A DNA stretch of 64,000 bases, from NCBI GenBank assembly GCA_025642075.2, contig JAODUO010000478.1, positions 117,501-181,500 of the forward strand, written 5' to 3'. The stretch comes from Ridgeia piscesae (taxonomy: Eukaryota; Annelida; Polychaeta; Sabellida; Siboglinidae). Every line of letters starts with the position of its first letter. The first letter of the stretch is position 1. Made by a program: the position numbers and the translations under genes. Shown here one piece after another: positions 31,231 through 43,381 of this stretch. The notes beneath the pieces are model-generated. The model was not told the origin of the DNA, made no database searches, and worked only from the letters and a program-made list of their open reading frames with translations.

Positions 31231-31459
31231 TGTGGGGAGCGGTGGTCGCGCGGTAGAGCGCCGGACTGTCAATCGAGGGGACGGTGGTTCAATCCCACCA
31301 ACCGCCGTTTCGAAACTTAGGCAATTTCTTCACCCCACATTTGCCTGTGTCTTTCGGAAGAGACACTAAAAGCCGGTGGTGCCTGGTGTCTATGCCAGGG
31401 GAAGTAAAAGATCCCACACAGGAGGTAAATGTGTAACCTGTAGTGGACTCACAAATTCT
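31231..31459 (+). mobile_element. tRNA-derived SINE, family 1, plus copy
   Basis: Same head and body as the copy at 22306-22540. The head retains a tRNA-like anticodon loop CTGTCAA, suggesting a tRNA-Asp ancestor (inference). It ends at the same body position, ACAAATTCT. Confidence 0.8.
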
Positions 31460-31684
31460 AGAGAAGAACAACTCCTGCGTTAGCTGTTTGGAGGTAATCA
31501 CCTGAGAGACCCGAGAGACCAAACTAGAACGTCACGCCACAAACACCACAATTCTTCAGCAGCGTAATCTCTATCAGTGGGATATTTATTTTATTTAGTA
31601 TACATTTTTGTTTAACTTAATAAATCATGTCTGTTTCGCTTGTACCATTTCCATATCCCATCACGGTTCTTTGTTGGAATAGGT

Positions 31685-31690
<6 letters not shown>

Positions 31691-31748
<58 letters not shown>
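31691..31748. repeat. (TA)n microsatellite
   Basis: Pure TA run in AT-rich intergenic sequence. Confidence 0.95.
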
Positions 31749-31752
<4 letters not shown>

Positions 31753-32124
31753 AAAATAAACATATATTATAAAAACAACATAAAATGCCTGTTTTAACTC
31801 TGTGTAAATTATACTAAAATGTAATAAATATGTAAATAAATAAATAATGTAAAACGTAAATTCCACGGATTCATATGATACATCGTAAATTTTGAGACTT
31901 CCCGCCCCAACTCTCGCCATTGGTCCCGGTCGAGTGCCGATGTCGGCGCGGCGAGGTACCGTACGTCGCTGACAGTGGGACAGTAGTCAACAATATTCGC
32001 CTTGCTGATGACGTTGACTTTACAGGCAAAACATCTCGAAGCGCAAGCGTAGGAATGATCTCAACGAAAAGCAATATATTGACGACATTTTCATAGTTGC
32101 AACGATAAAAGCAACTACATAACA

Positions 32125-32155
32125 TTTTTCGTCGTGTTCTCCACACGACGAAAAA
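32125..32155. other. Perfect 13 bp hairpin
   Basis: TTTTTCGTCGTGT, a 5 nt loop TCTCC, then ACACGACGAAAAA. Isolated; no gene recognised beside it. Confidence 0.6.
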
Positions 32156-32170
32156 GTACAATCGACATGT

Positions 32171-32330
32171 TTGGATCTCAAATTATGTACTAAATGCAAT
32201 CAAAAAACGAATAATTACACAATAAATCATTCACGGCACTGCGAAGGGAAAACGAAGCAGGGCAGACCAATGAAGTCGTGGCTCAACAACATCACAGAAC
32301 AGTTGGGTTACAGATCGGAGACCGGGTCAA
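32171..32330 (+). pseudogene. Short LINE-type reverse transcriptase C-terminal relic
   Basis: A frame reads HCEGKTKQGRPMKSWLNNIT, which resembles the GRPxxxWLDNI end of several LINE reverse transcriptases. No other part is recognisable. Confidence 0.4.
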
Positions 32331-32504
32331 CAGTAAACACGCAGTGTCTAGACGAACTGTTGTTGGTCATGCATCAAGTGAGGTATGAACATAGACGCGG
32401 GAACAGGGGGCAGGTGAGGCTGGAATTTCGGTTGTGGCAGACATATGTTTATGCCCCCAGTAAATCAGAAGTTAGGATGAAACAATAGCGAAAATGTGCC
32501 AACA

Positions 32505-32608
32505 GCAGGCGCGCGTCGCGCGTACGTGCACACGCACGCGTACACGCGCATGCGCACGCGCATACTCGCGCATACGCGCGCACACGCGCGCGCGCGCACA
32601 CACACAAA
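32505..32608. repeat. Alternating purine-pyrimidine CGCA/CGCG tract
   Basis: Irregular CGCACACGCGCG-type sequence, a potential Z-DNA-forming tract. Confidence 0.85.
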
Positions 32609-33398
32609 AGCATATGAAAACACCGTCGTTTTAACGGTATTCGCGGGGAAATGGGAGGGCAGAGGGTAGAGTAGAAATGTCGGTAGCGCGTAAGTAAAAA
32701 TAGCAGCATCCACTGCCCCTTGTCTTACGATTTCTTTTCTGGGCCGCCGAAACGAGGCAGCGGAGAAGGCGGAGTGGGCTGGAGTTGCGACGGTTCTCAG
32801 CCCCCAAAGTGAAATTACTGGGTTGTGATTCACGTGATTCAAAGTCGGCCGTCATTCAGCGGAACTTGCATTGATAAAATGCAATGTGAAATTTCGGGCT
32901 GGGCTTGGGAGCGTGTTTCCGATGGAAAATATGTCCGGTACAGCAGACCATAACGGGTACATCGGTTTCGATTTTATATATTGTGGAGCATCAGAGTAAT
33001 AAAAAACAGCCAGTAAAACGTACCTTCGCAGAAACGGCTGAAGCGGACAGAAGGCGACGTCATTACGTAAAACGTTGCTGTCTACGTCACTCCGTTTGTT
33101 GTTATCATTTGACTGGACAGAACGTTTGGTATCGTCGAACTGAGGATAGAGACACAGTTAGTCCCATCGTTGCCATCTATATTGCGGTATTCCGTCACAC
33201 TTGATAATTACGTTTCATGTCGGAAATAGTCCTTTGCTATATATTGTGGATGATGGAATTGTTGTCTTCATTTGCGCTATCCCGTGGCAATAATGTATAA
33301 CCTGTTGAATGTGGGCAGTATTAGGTAAAAGTAGAAGTTGGACATTGCAATACCAAAGGTAGATCGAGGTCTATTGTTAATATTGTGGCTATTGCTGT

Positions 33399-33403
33399 CA
33401 TCA

Positions 33404-33474
<71 letters not shown>

Positions 33475-33976
33475 ATCATTATGCAGCCATAGTGTCCCGT
33501 GGTTGGGCGAAGCCCTCAGCATGCTGCTTCCACATCTGCCTATCTTGCGCTACCCTCTGCCAGATGGTACCTTTCCAGTAGTCGTCTAGTTCGCCTCTCC
33601 ACCGTCTCGCCGGTCTTCCTCTAGGTATTTTCCTTTCGTAGGTTTCCATGTGGCGATACGCAATGTCCACCGGTTATCTCGTGTTCTGCTGACATGCCCT
33701 GCGTTTTCCTCAGACTCTTTGATGCCATGATCATTTCTTGTATGATCTCTTGGTTGTATTTACTTATGTCCTTTTTTGCTTTTGTTTTTTGCCCGTTGCT
33801 GTTTCCATTGGGTTTGTTCTTTTCCCTATTTGCGCATCGTGTAATGGTTTGGTCTCGTCGACATTGTTATAGACGCTATTTATGTCTTCTTCCGAGTATG
33901 ATGTTGTTGGTTTGTAGCGCTTTGTTATACACATAACAAGTTCTGCGACTCTGTGGCTGATGCTGTTTACTCTCAC
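33399..33976 (-). pseudogene. LINE relic X (RTE-like): 3' end of reverse transcriptase plus endonuclease piece
   Basis: On the minus strand, 33660-33480 encodes GRPARRWRGELDDYWKGTIW and RQMWKQHAEGFAQPRDTMAA, a typical end of a LINE reverse transcriptase, and is followed by a (GAT)n tail to 33399. Upstream, 33976-33764 encodes NSISHRVAELVMCI and KPTTSYSEEDINSVYNNV, an endonuclease-like block. The bulk of the element between them is deleted. The RTE clade is inferred from the APTTSYSDEE-like motif. Confidence 0.7.
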
Positions 33977-34149
33977 TATATTATGGTAATTCCATTTCCT
34001 GTTCCATTTATGAGGAAACCTACTACTGTTTGACCGTCGCTTGCCTTAGTAGGTGGCCGCTTTGTAAGGTAGGGACACATTCCCCTCGTCTTGTCACTTC
34101 TCCGATCCCGATTGCATCCCATGCCAACCTGGTTTGCCTAAGTTCTTCT

Positions 34150-34391
<242 letters not shown>

Positions 34392-34479
34392 TTAAAACAT
34401 TTCTGTTATATTTTCATTTCGTTTCTGTGCAGTGTTTCTATCGGTCAATGACTTCTTTCTCTATACAATGTCTTTCCCT

Positions 34480-35063
34480 CTCTCACGTTTTAAAACCACA
34501 ATGCTTGGTTTGAACTCTCATGTTATTTTCTTAATTTTTAAGAAGATCTCGACTCTTTCCTGCTCTATTATCATTTTCTATTTCAGCACATACGTTCTTG
34601 AGGTACATTTCTATGTCTTTTCTAGCATTACGTTGAAAGTCACCATTTATTTTTTGAATGACTTAAGAGGACCTCCTTCTTGTTTCGCATTTCGCCGTTT
34701 TGTGCTATCACTATGGTTTTCTTTGTCCGTCACATATCCCAACAATACCTTCCGCTCTATGTCTCTAATCTTGGCACTGCAGTCTCCCATCACACTGCAG
34801 TCTCCCATCGCAGTCTCCCATCACTAAGCTCCCGTAGAACGCATCTACATCTTCATCATATGTTGCTGATGTTGGGGCATCTATCTGTATGTTTCACAGA
34901 GTTTACACCGAGTCTGGCTCACAGCTATAATATTATAAATGACTGGTTTATGCCCCAAGACAGATACAGCTACTTTTTTCGACAGTATCAGTGCCACTCC
35001 GTTTTTCATAACTTTTATTGTCAGCAAAAAACGACTGTGTAAATCAGAATGATATTGGCCCAT
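34480..35063 (-). pseudogene. LINE relic Y: endonuclease domain fragment
   Basis: The minus strand reads GVALILSKKVAVSVLG then, after a stop and frameshift, a stretch equivalent to APTSATYDEDVDAFYGSL, the LINE endonuclease signature. The remainder toward 34480 is decayed. A separate copy from relic X, since both carry the endonuclease block. Confidence 0.6.
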
Positions 35064-36639
35064 ACCCGTATTTATTCATACAATGATGTATGTTTTTGTT
35101 CCTTCCATTTACCGTTTCACGATGTCTATCCTTTCAGTGGCGGAAACAAATTTGGATGGTGGGGAAAGGAGGACCAAGAACTGGCTACCTGATTCATAGA
35201 GTCACACAGTACAGTGGGTTTCAGAATGCCTGTGTAAGATTTTCCTTCCCAGTCCTACCCTTCCGCAAACAATTGTCATCATTCAAACAGGATTAAGTTA
35301 GGAATTCTCTAGTTTTGTCGCTGGCTGTAGTCTCGCTTAAGATTCTTAAGAGCCCAAAACTAGTGCCCGTGCGGTCAACAGAGCGTGGTGACGAGTTTAG
35401 ATGTGCCACGTGACCGCAGCAGTGACCCCATTGCACGGCAATAAATAGCCATGCGGCGGATCGTAGTATGCGGAATTTACATTTTACAGAGCACGTGCAT
35501 AGAGTAACTGTGACCAGACCGAGGCCATGGCGTCACAGGTGCAGAGGCTTTAAATACAGCTACAGTGTAACGTGGGCACACTGACTGCTGAACTTCCATA
35601 CGTGAAACTGATCGACGAGAGAAGCATTTTACCCACGCCTTTTACTCGGTAGGTGGACTAAGGCGGTGCATTGTTATGATATCGATAGTTTATTTTAATC
35701 AGTAAGCCTAATGCACATGCATTCATTGTAATATTCTACTAAATAAAAGGTTCAACACTATAACTATTTAAACGTTATTTACTTGATAGAAAACAACAAC
35801 ATTGTATTGAAACAGAAGAAATGCTGTCAAATATTTATTAAATATAAAATGACGCTCCTCAGAAGTCAATGCTCGGACTACTGATCGTTTGTTTTATATT
35901 ATAATAGTAACGATTTCTCAGACACCCGTAATAAGTTCTTCAATTCCATCATGTATGCAGATGACATAATACTAGACCCCTGTACTGGTGCCAGGACGAT
36001 ACACTATTTCGCTATACGTATGGTTTCGCGATACAGAAGCAACGGTACGATCAAACTACACATTAGAGTGGTACGTTTATTTATTACGACAATGCCGTGA
36101 TTGCGTTTGTAAGTTTGTAACAACGGCATCGAGATAAGCAATTGTCCGTGGCGGCAGTTTCCTATAAATGAACTAGTTCGTACCTATACTTATACATAAT
36201 TTATCGACTGAGATAGATAACTATGGGGGCTCAATAATTATTTCAAAAGACTGTTTGTGAAGTTACAGCCGCAGAAATTCATGTTTTTATATCATCGTAA
36301 AGGTCAATATGCCATCGACAAATACGCCACTGGATGTATGAGTATGTTGCGTTTGTTTTTATATTATTGACATTTTAAAATTGCGAAATCGCAACCGTGC
36401 AGCAAATCTGCCTGCCACGTGTTAGTATTAATTGAGCGCGCGACTATTTCTTGGACGCATCGAAAGTTTGGAATGGGATTCAAATGTTGGGCATTTGAAG
36501 TTGGGTGTTAACTCAAATACCTTGGGGTGGGTTTGTCAAGGAAAATTGTCGGTACTTAGAGCCCATGAATGTCTTAATCCGCCACTGATAGTAAGTGTCC
36601 GGCGCTGATCGTATAGAACTGTGATCTTGTATGATCAAC
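35064..36639. other. No gene recognised
   Basis: Unique-looking sequence with only the YADD fragment at 35940. Confidence 0.55.
35940..35985 (+). pseudogene. Possible reverse transcriptase YADD-motif fragment
   Basis: AATTCCATCATGTATGCAGA continues to give NSIMYADDIIL, the catalytic YADD box of reverse transcriptases. Fewer than 20 codons remain open and neighbours are not recognisable. Confidence 0.4.
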
Positions 36640-36776
36640 TACACACACACACGGGCGCGCGCGCACACGCACACGCACACACACACACGCACGCATGCAC
36701 ACACACACACACGCACGCATGCCACACACGCACGCACACACACACGCGCGCACGCACGCACGCACACGCACCCACG

Positions 36777-36807
<31 letters not shown>

Positions 36808-36860
36808 CCACAATTTCACAAACACGCGCGCACGACACACCGCGCGCACACACACACGCA

Positions 36861-36947
<87 letters not shown>

Positions 36948-36951
36948 CACA

Positions 36952-36992
<41 letters not shown>
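36640..36992. repeat. (CA)n / (CGCA)n compound microsatellite
   Basis: CA with many CGCACGCA blocks for the first 240 bp, then nearly pure CA. Confidence 0.95.
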
Positions 36993-36993
<1 letters not shown>

Positions 36994-37248
36994 CGTTAAT
37001 GTACTCTTTCTATTCAACAACCGACATACTTAATTAATCAGTTACATTTCCCTGATATTCCTAGGACACTTAAATCACCCGTTGCAAAAACCTTTCGTTC
37101 CTAAAAACAGAGCTCTATGTGGGCAGAAGCCCTTTCTCTGTAGCTGCGCCAACATATACCGGATCGGTTTATGTTGGGGCTACATTAACGATTGTATAAT
37201 TGCTGTTATATAGACTATGTGTAAGAAAGCATGATAAAAATAGGGGAG

Positions 37249-37833
37249 GGCGGGTAAAGTGGGCCCCTTAAGCGCCGATCGACCTTCATTTGACATTTGT
37301 GTACACAAACAAATGGTAATTTTTTGCTACACTACCTAGCTATGTTATTGACTAAGTACATGTTCAGTGTAGTTACTCTATCTTAATAAATGTAATACGT
37401 TAGACGAGTTTTAAAAAGACACCCATTTTTTTCATTTTCTAAACTGTGGAGGCCAAAGTGGACCCCTTCACAACGATGCCACTTAACCGTTGGCGCAAAT
37501 CTTGCCCATAAACCCGCCACGCTCATACCTGGCACATGCATGGTGTGTCCACCGGCCCCACTCCCCGCAATACATCCAGCTTTCGCATTTTCTGCTGTTG
37601 GAATACAAATCCGAACAACATAGACAAGGCGTAATGTCAATGTTTTCCTTCTTCCTTTTTTGACATGTTCTGAGCTTTTGTGTGCCCTCTCATCCTTGAA
37701 CCGGTTGGTTGTAGGCACGTTACCAGTATTGCCGTGGTCTCGACGACTTTCTTGTAAGGGCTGCGTGTAATGATCCAGTTCGTCCCTCTGTAGCTTGTTA
37801 CACTGTATCCCCATGTGGCCCACTTTGGCCGCC
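37249..37833. mobile_element. Candidate DNA-transposon derivative with AGTGGGCC-type inverted ends
   Basis: GGCGGGTAAAGTGGGCC at the left is matched in reverse complement by GGCCCACTTTGGCCGCC at the right (15 of 17). Internal AAAGTGGACCCC near 37456 repeats the motif. Target duplication not clear. A 151-codon minus-strand frame spans most of it; I do not recognise it. Confidence 0.45.
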
Positions 37834-38142
37834 ACCATAGATTATCGGTTGGACGCCATTTTGGGATTAATACATTTATTCATTTCAAACCAAAATTGCT
37901 CATTCAATTAACCATGGCCTATTGCTGCATGGACAACATTTATAGTTATGTACCCTGATAATTTATGCAAATGTGGTGTTTGTAAGGCACGCCAAATTAT
38001 TTTAAGAAAAGTATCTAAAACACAAATTTGCTATTCACCGTTTTACATTCGCGCCAAAGAAATAAATACTTAATAAATTCTTAAAGTGATTGCCCCGGAA
38101 GCTACACCGAGCTTCAAAGATGGACACCGGTGAAAAGGTACT

Positions 38143-38144
<2 letters not shown>

Positions 38145-38175
<31 letters not shown>

Positions 38176-38200
38176 TAATAATAATAATAATAATAACAAC
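38145..38200. repeat. (AAT)n microsatellite
   Basis: AATAAT run with one slip at 38172. Confidence 0.93.
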
Positions 38201-38499
38201 AACAAAAACAACAACAGCAATGCACTGACACATAGTTCATACAACATTAAATATAACATATACAACACCAGTACACACACTAAAATATGGACCAGCTCCA
38301 CAAGAAAGACGAACGCCCATCGGAACAGACGCGTTTTCAAACTACTCATAAACGTTCTTTTAAATGGACTCGTTGCTTCGTTTGTGTTGTCAACATTCAG
38401 GTGTCATACTGCTGTTCTATTCGTAAACTACGTCATATCATAGGACGATTACACGTGGACGTTTACTGTCACGCTATATCGTGACAGCCACACACCAAC

Positions 38500-38944
38500 A
38501 AAGTGCAGAACAAAGCCAGCAAGAGGCTTGGCTTACTAAAACAAAAACACTGCATCCGGCGCCACCGCAAGTGAGACAACCAACACACAAGGTACTCGTG
38601 CGATCAACGCCGCAGTATGCTACCTGCGCCTGGGCGCCCACACGCAGACGGGCATCCAAGCAGTAGCTCGCTTTGTCACTGGTGATTACCGGAGCACTTC
38701 AAGCGTCAGTGCTAATGTGGAACTCCTTGTACACCCGAAGGCGCATAAGAGATGCCACTATGTGTTTTTTTACTTCATCATGGACTAATGACCACAGCAC
38801 ATCCACTCACCAGGCGCCAACATAAGCACAAATTACGAACTCTACCAGCCACTTGCACGCCCTACCAGCAGTCATTCTACGTACGGTATATCCCACTGTG
38901 GAACGCACTTTCGGAAGACGCGGTACGTCTACCTCAGTGTCTTA
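38500..38944 (+). pseudogene. LINE relic, C-terminal end of a CR1/jockey-like reverse transcriptase
   Basis: Broken frames read LVRSTPQYATCAWAPT, then ARFVTGDYRSTSSVSA, then LRTLPATCTPYQQSFYVRYI followed by PLWNALSEDAV. In this order they match the end of many CR1/jockey-type reverse transcriptases. Frameshifts and stops separate them. The hAT-like MITE interrupts the 3' side at 38944. Confidence 0.75.
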
Positions 38945-39423
38945 TGCCTTGGCCACACCATACCTCGGCAAGACGTAGACCCCGGAGACATTTGCTGACA
39001 TTTGACGTGTACGGGTCTTGCGACCTGTGGAGAACGGGTGTGGACGGTCTCGCAAACCTTATAAGTCCGTCTTGCGATATTTTGAAAATTCTCCTGTTGA
39101 ATCTTTGAAATCGCTAGACGACAGTGTGGACGGCATCGTACGACGCTAGACGGTAATGTGGACAGGTTCGTCGCAAGTCGCAAAACGTAAGTCCCCTAGC
39201 GGAATTCCGAAAAACGCTTTAGCCAATCAGCGAGAGGTGCGGAAAGGTGGCGCTAGTGTAGTTTTCCTTTGGTACACACCAGATGTCGTGTATGGTCGTA
39301 CATCTTTGCGGTGTGGACACAAAAATCGTAACTCACTCAGGGCGTAGATCGTCAGTTGCTTTTGTCTGCGACGCGGTGTGGACACCCTTCGTCGTACATC
39401 GGATCCAGTGTGGACCAGGCAAA
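38945..39423. mobile_element. hAT-like MITE with 8 bp target-site duplication
   Basis: The direct repeat GTGTCTTA occurs at 38937-38944 and 39424-39431. The enclosed 479 bp has inverted ends, TGCCTTGGCCACAC against TGCCTGGTCCACAC read from the right, with internal repeated GTGTGGAC motifs. Eight-bp duplications are typical of hAT elements. No coding frame. It is inserted in the end of a LINE relic and ends about 85 bp before the first ELOVL exon seen. Confidence 0.75.
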
Positions 39424-39534
39424 GTGTCTTACAAAGAACACGATTAACGTCCGGTGAATGCAGATAACGGGAAAATGGCGACCTACGTACGGTGTTTGTT
39501 GTTTCAGGTCTGCGGTGCTGCCCCCACTAACATC

Positions 39535-39592
39535 ATGTTCGCCGTGGTGACAGATTTGATGCGACAGTATGACGAGGCGCTACCGTTTGCGG
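39535..39592 (+). CDS. ELOVL: ELOVL exon 1 (start codon)
   Basis: ATG at 39535, 19 codons plus one base (MFAVVTDLMRQYDEALPFA), then donor GTGAGT at 39593. The exon itself probably begins at 39508 after TTGTTTCAG, leaving 27 nt of 5' UTR in it. Nineteen residues before DPRT is the usual spacing in ELOVLs. Confidence 0.8.
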
Positions 39593-42500
39593 GTGAGTAG
39601 ATTATCCGAAACAATATCATCGACTCACTGCAGAATTAATAACTCGTCTTTTCTTTATAATGCAATAACAAAAGACATCACACGCATAATATAGGTTTGC
39701 TAGACACTGAATAGTTATGTTGATTCAATAATGATTGAGAGTGAAATATTTATTCTTTCCTAATCGTATAACCTTCTGTGTGCAAAAGTTCTAACGAGCT
39801 TTTGACACGAATGAACAAGATTGAAATGCACAGCACAAAACCCAGATGGCAAGTACCCGAGAAAACCTTTGGTTTATCGAGTGCCCAACGCCGCCGTCAC
39901 ACTGGAACGCGTATGCCATTGTAACTGTTATTCAACCCAGTGACACGTCAGATACACATAACTGTGTTGTGTTTGTGACAGATCCCCGCACGACGACGTG
40001 GTTCATGCTCGACAGCCCGTGGCTTGTGTGGTTCCTCTCCGTCGCCTACTTGCTGTTCGTCTGGCTCGGTCCGAAGTACTTGCGTGACAAGAAGCCGTTT
40101 GACCTGAGAACACCAATGATCATCCACAACATCGCTCTGGTTGTCTTCTCAACCTACATGTGCATTGAGGTGCGTTCACAACAGGCGTCGTGGTTAATCA
40201 TGCATAGCCCTGGTATTCGGGCACCAGAATGTTTCGGAATACTTCGGGAAATGTTCAGTTCTGTTGTTGACATCCTGTGGCACCCTTGTGCTGCCAATCT
40301 GCGTCTCGCCGAGTGAGTGTTTTAACGGATTTCATTCTTAGTACTGTACTTATGGTAGGTCATGTGTTACAATATCATTAAATACAGTTCCACCTGATAT
40401 GGGCATACATATATATTTGTACTAATACCATGAAGATATATTTCTTGACTTTACATTTCAGGAATGAGCTTTATCATGTTCGTACAATCTGTTTCTATTT
40501 CCATATATACGCAAGAAATATTGCCTGCTCATCAAAAGCAAACTGCGTGTCGACAGTTAAATCTACCCACTCTAATCTACTCTACCCACTCTAATCTACT
40601 CTATCCACTCTAATCTACTCTATCCACTCTAATCTACTCTACCAACTCTAATCTACTCTATCCACTCTAATCTACTCTACTCACTCTAATCTACTCTACC
40701 CACTCTAATCTACTCTATCCACTCTAATCTACTCTACACACTCTAATCTACTCTACCCACTCTAATCTACTCTATCCACTCTAATCTACTCTACACACTC
40801 TAATCTACTCTATCCACTATAATCTATTCTATCCACTCTAATCTACTCTAATCTACTCTACCCACTCTAATCTACTCTATCCACTCTAATCTATTCTATC
40901 CACTCTAATCTACTCTACCCACTCTAATCTACTCTATCCACTCTAATCTACTCTACACACTCTAATCTACTCTATCCACTATAATCTATTTTATCCACTC
41001 TAATCTACTCTACCCACTCTAATCTACTCTATCCACTCTAATCTACTCTACCCACTCTAATCTACTCTACCCACTCTAATCTACTCTATCCACTTTAATC
41101 TACTCTACACACTCTAATCTACTATATCCACTATAATCTATTCTATCCACTCTAATCTACTCTAATCTACTCTACCCAGTCTAATCTACTCTACCCACTC
41201 TAATCTACTCTACCCACTCTAATCTACTCTATCCACTCTAATCTACTCTACCAACTCTATTTCCGGGTCTTCCCTATTTCACTCGAGTTATGATATTTTC
41301 ACTTCGGCATTACCTAGTCTATTGTTCTGTGAATATGCTTCACACATCCAGCTATGCTTTGTGATCGGTGAGCATTGTTTAAAATCCAGTTGTTTCAGCA
41401 GTCACACAAATGGATTGGCTTTCAAACATGTTTTATTTATTCATCAAGCAAATATGTGTACTACGATGTTGCTCTGTTTTCAGATATTTCTAAGTACCTG
41501 GGATGGAAAGTACGACTACATATGCGCACCTTACAACCTCCAGACTCGGGAGAACCCAAAAGAATTACGGGTAACTAATATAGTAGTTTAACAAATAAAA
41601 TTTTACAAATATTCGAAAGACAAACAAGATTGTTGTTCACCGTGCGCACGTAATACGTCCGTCTCCTCTTGCAGAATAACGTATGGCGCTGCAATATTAT
41701 TAAATGTGTTCAGCAGCTATCGAAATTCGAACTTCAAACACTGGCAAAAAGAATTTTTATTTACACGTCATGTTATTGTGTGGTCCACCAATATTAGACA
41801 GCTGAATGTCTAGCTAACACTAATTGTTCAAATCACGTGAAGAACACGGCGTGTATTAGTATGTTATAGAGGTCACCATTGAGGTTTTGGTTCGTCAGGT
41901 GGCAAAGGTACTCTACTTGCACTTCATCTCGAAATCATTCGAGCTGCTCGACACGGTTTGGATGGTACTGAGGAAGAAGGACAAACAAGTGACCTATCTA
42001 CACATTTATCATCACGTACTCATCATCAACTGCTGGTGGTGGGTGATGAAGTTTGCCCCTGGCGGCGTCGGTGAGTACTAGTCTCTCATTTGCTTCTCGC
42101 CAGTTTTCCGAAAAAAACGTATCGTGAAAAAATTCAGCCGCAGAAATAGGCAAGTCACTTTAGTTGTAGTCTAGCCCTTGTTACGAAAACACAAATTTGC
42201 TCTCAATTTTTTTCCAGAAAGGTCGAGATGGTGTTCGATTGAACAAATCCAAATCCGCCAAGGTGTAAAGAGCAGCTTCAGTGACTGGGTTCTACACTCC
42301 AACAACACATTAGTCTTTTATCTCGTGCATGCAAGAACAAGACGGCTTTGAAAGCTATATATTCGAGAGAACGGCATCCAGCTCTTAATATATCATTTAT
42401 ATGCATAATAAAATTGGCCTATTATTTGTTACGCTACTACATTTACATTGAACTATTTAAACTCAATCCCGTTATGTTAGAATGGAAGATTAAAGCAATT

Positions 42501-43338
42501 AACTCAAATTACGATTCCCGTATTAGCAGTAGTTGGTAAATGAGTCGTGAACGAGGTTCGACACACGGTGATTTAACTTGCAGTACTAAAAATGTCAGCC
42601 GTTCTGTCATGTCATAAATAAAGACTTACACTATTAATAGCGCTTTTCACTGTAAATGTGATGCATTTATCTCGTACACTCAAGTATGATGGAAACACGC
42701 GCGCACACACACGCACGCACGCACGCACGCACCGCGCGCGCCCAACACGGGAGACCGGGAGTGTTAACATAACGGGATCCGGAGACCACATCACTGTACT
42801 GGCCCAAGCGGCGGCGACCGAACCAGCACAAGGAATAATATACGTTTCGTTTGCGTTTGCAGTGTACTTCCCCGCCTGTTTCAACTCCTTCATCCACGCC
42901 CTTATGTACACCTACTACCTGCTGGCGTCTGTCCCAGCACTGCGGCCGTACCTCTGGTGGAAGAAATACATCACGAGACTGCAGATGGTGAGTGACTAGA
43001 CCGTGGACCGTGCACCTATATACCGTTGAACCGATTGTTTATACGGTTTTAAAACGGGTTAAAAACGGTATTCCATACGGTAAGTTACATCGCCAAAGTT
43101 CTTTTGAATCTTCCATAGCCGTGTAAACTTCATAAAATTGAACAAAAAGACGCATTCAACACATGTTAAAGCGCATGTCCGGAAGAGCAGATGGTACAAG
43201 TTGATCAATAGCGTTGTCCCATCAAACCGCAGTGTGGCGCCACTGTTACATAACCATACGTTTTTCCGCATTCAACACGTACATGCAGACATTATACTTT
43301 TGCATACATCATCATCATCATCATCATCGTCGTCGTCG

Positions 43339-43381
<43 letters not shown>

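Noticed and set aside
37383..37838. 151-codon minus-strand frame as a gene
   Set aside because: It coincides with a candidate transposon bounded by inverted repeats; no known domain and no splice evidence. Kept only as part of that element.
38752..39108. 118-codon protein beginning MPLCVFLLHHGLMTTAHP
   Set aside because: Its first half is the decayed end of a reverse transcriptase and its second half is inside the hAT-like MITE.
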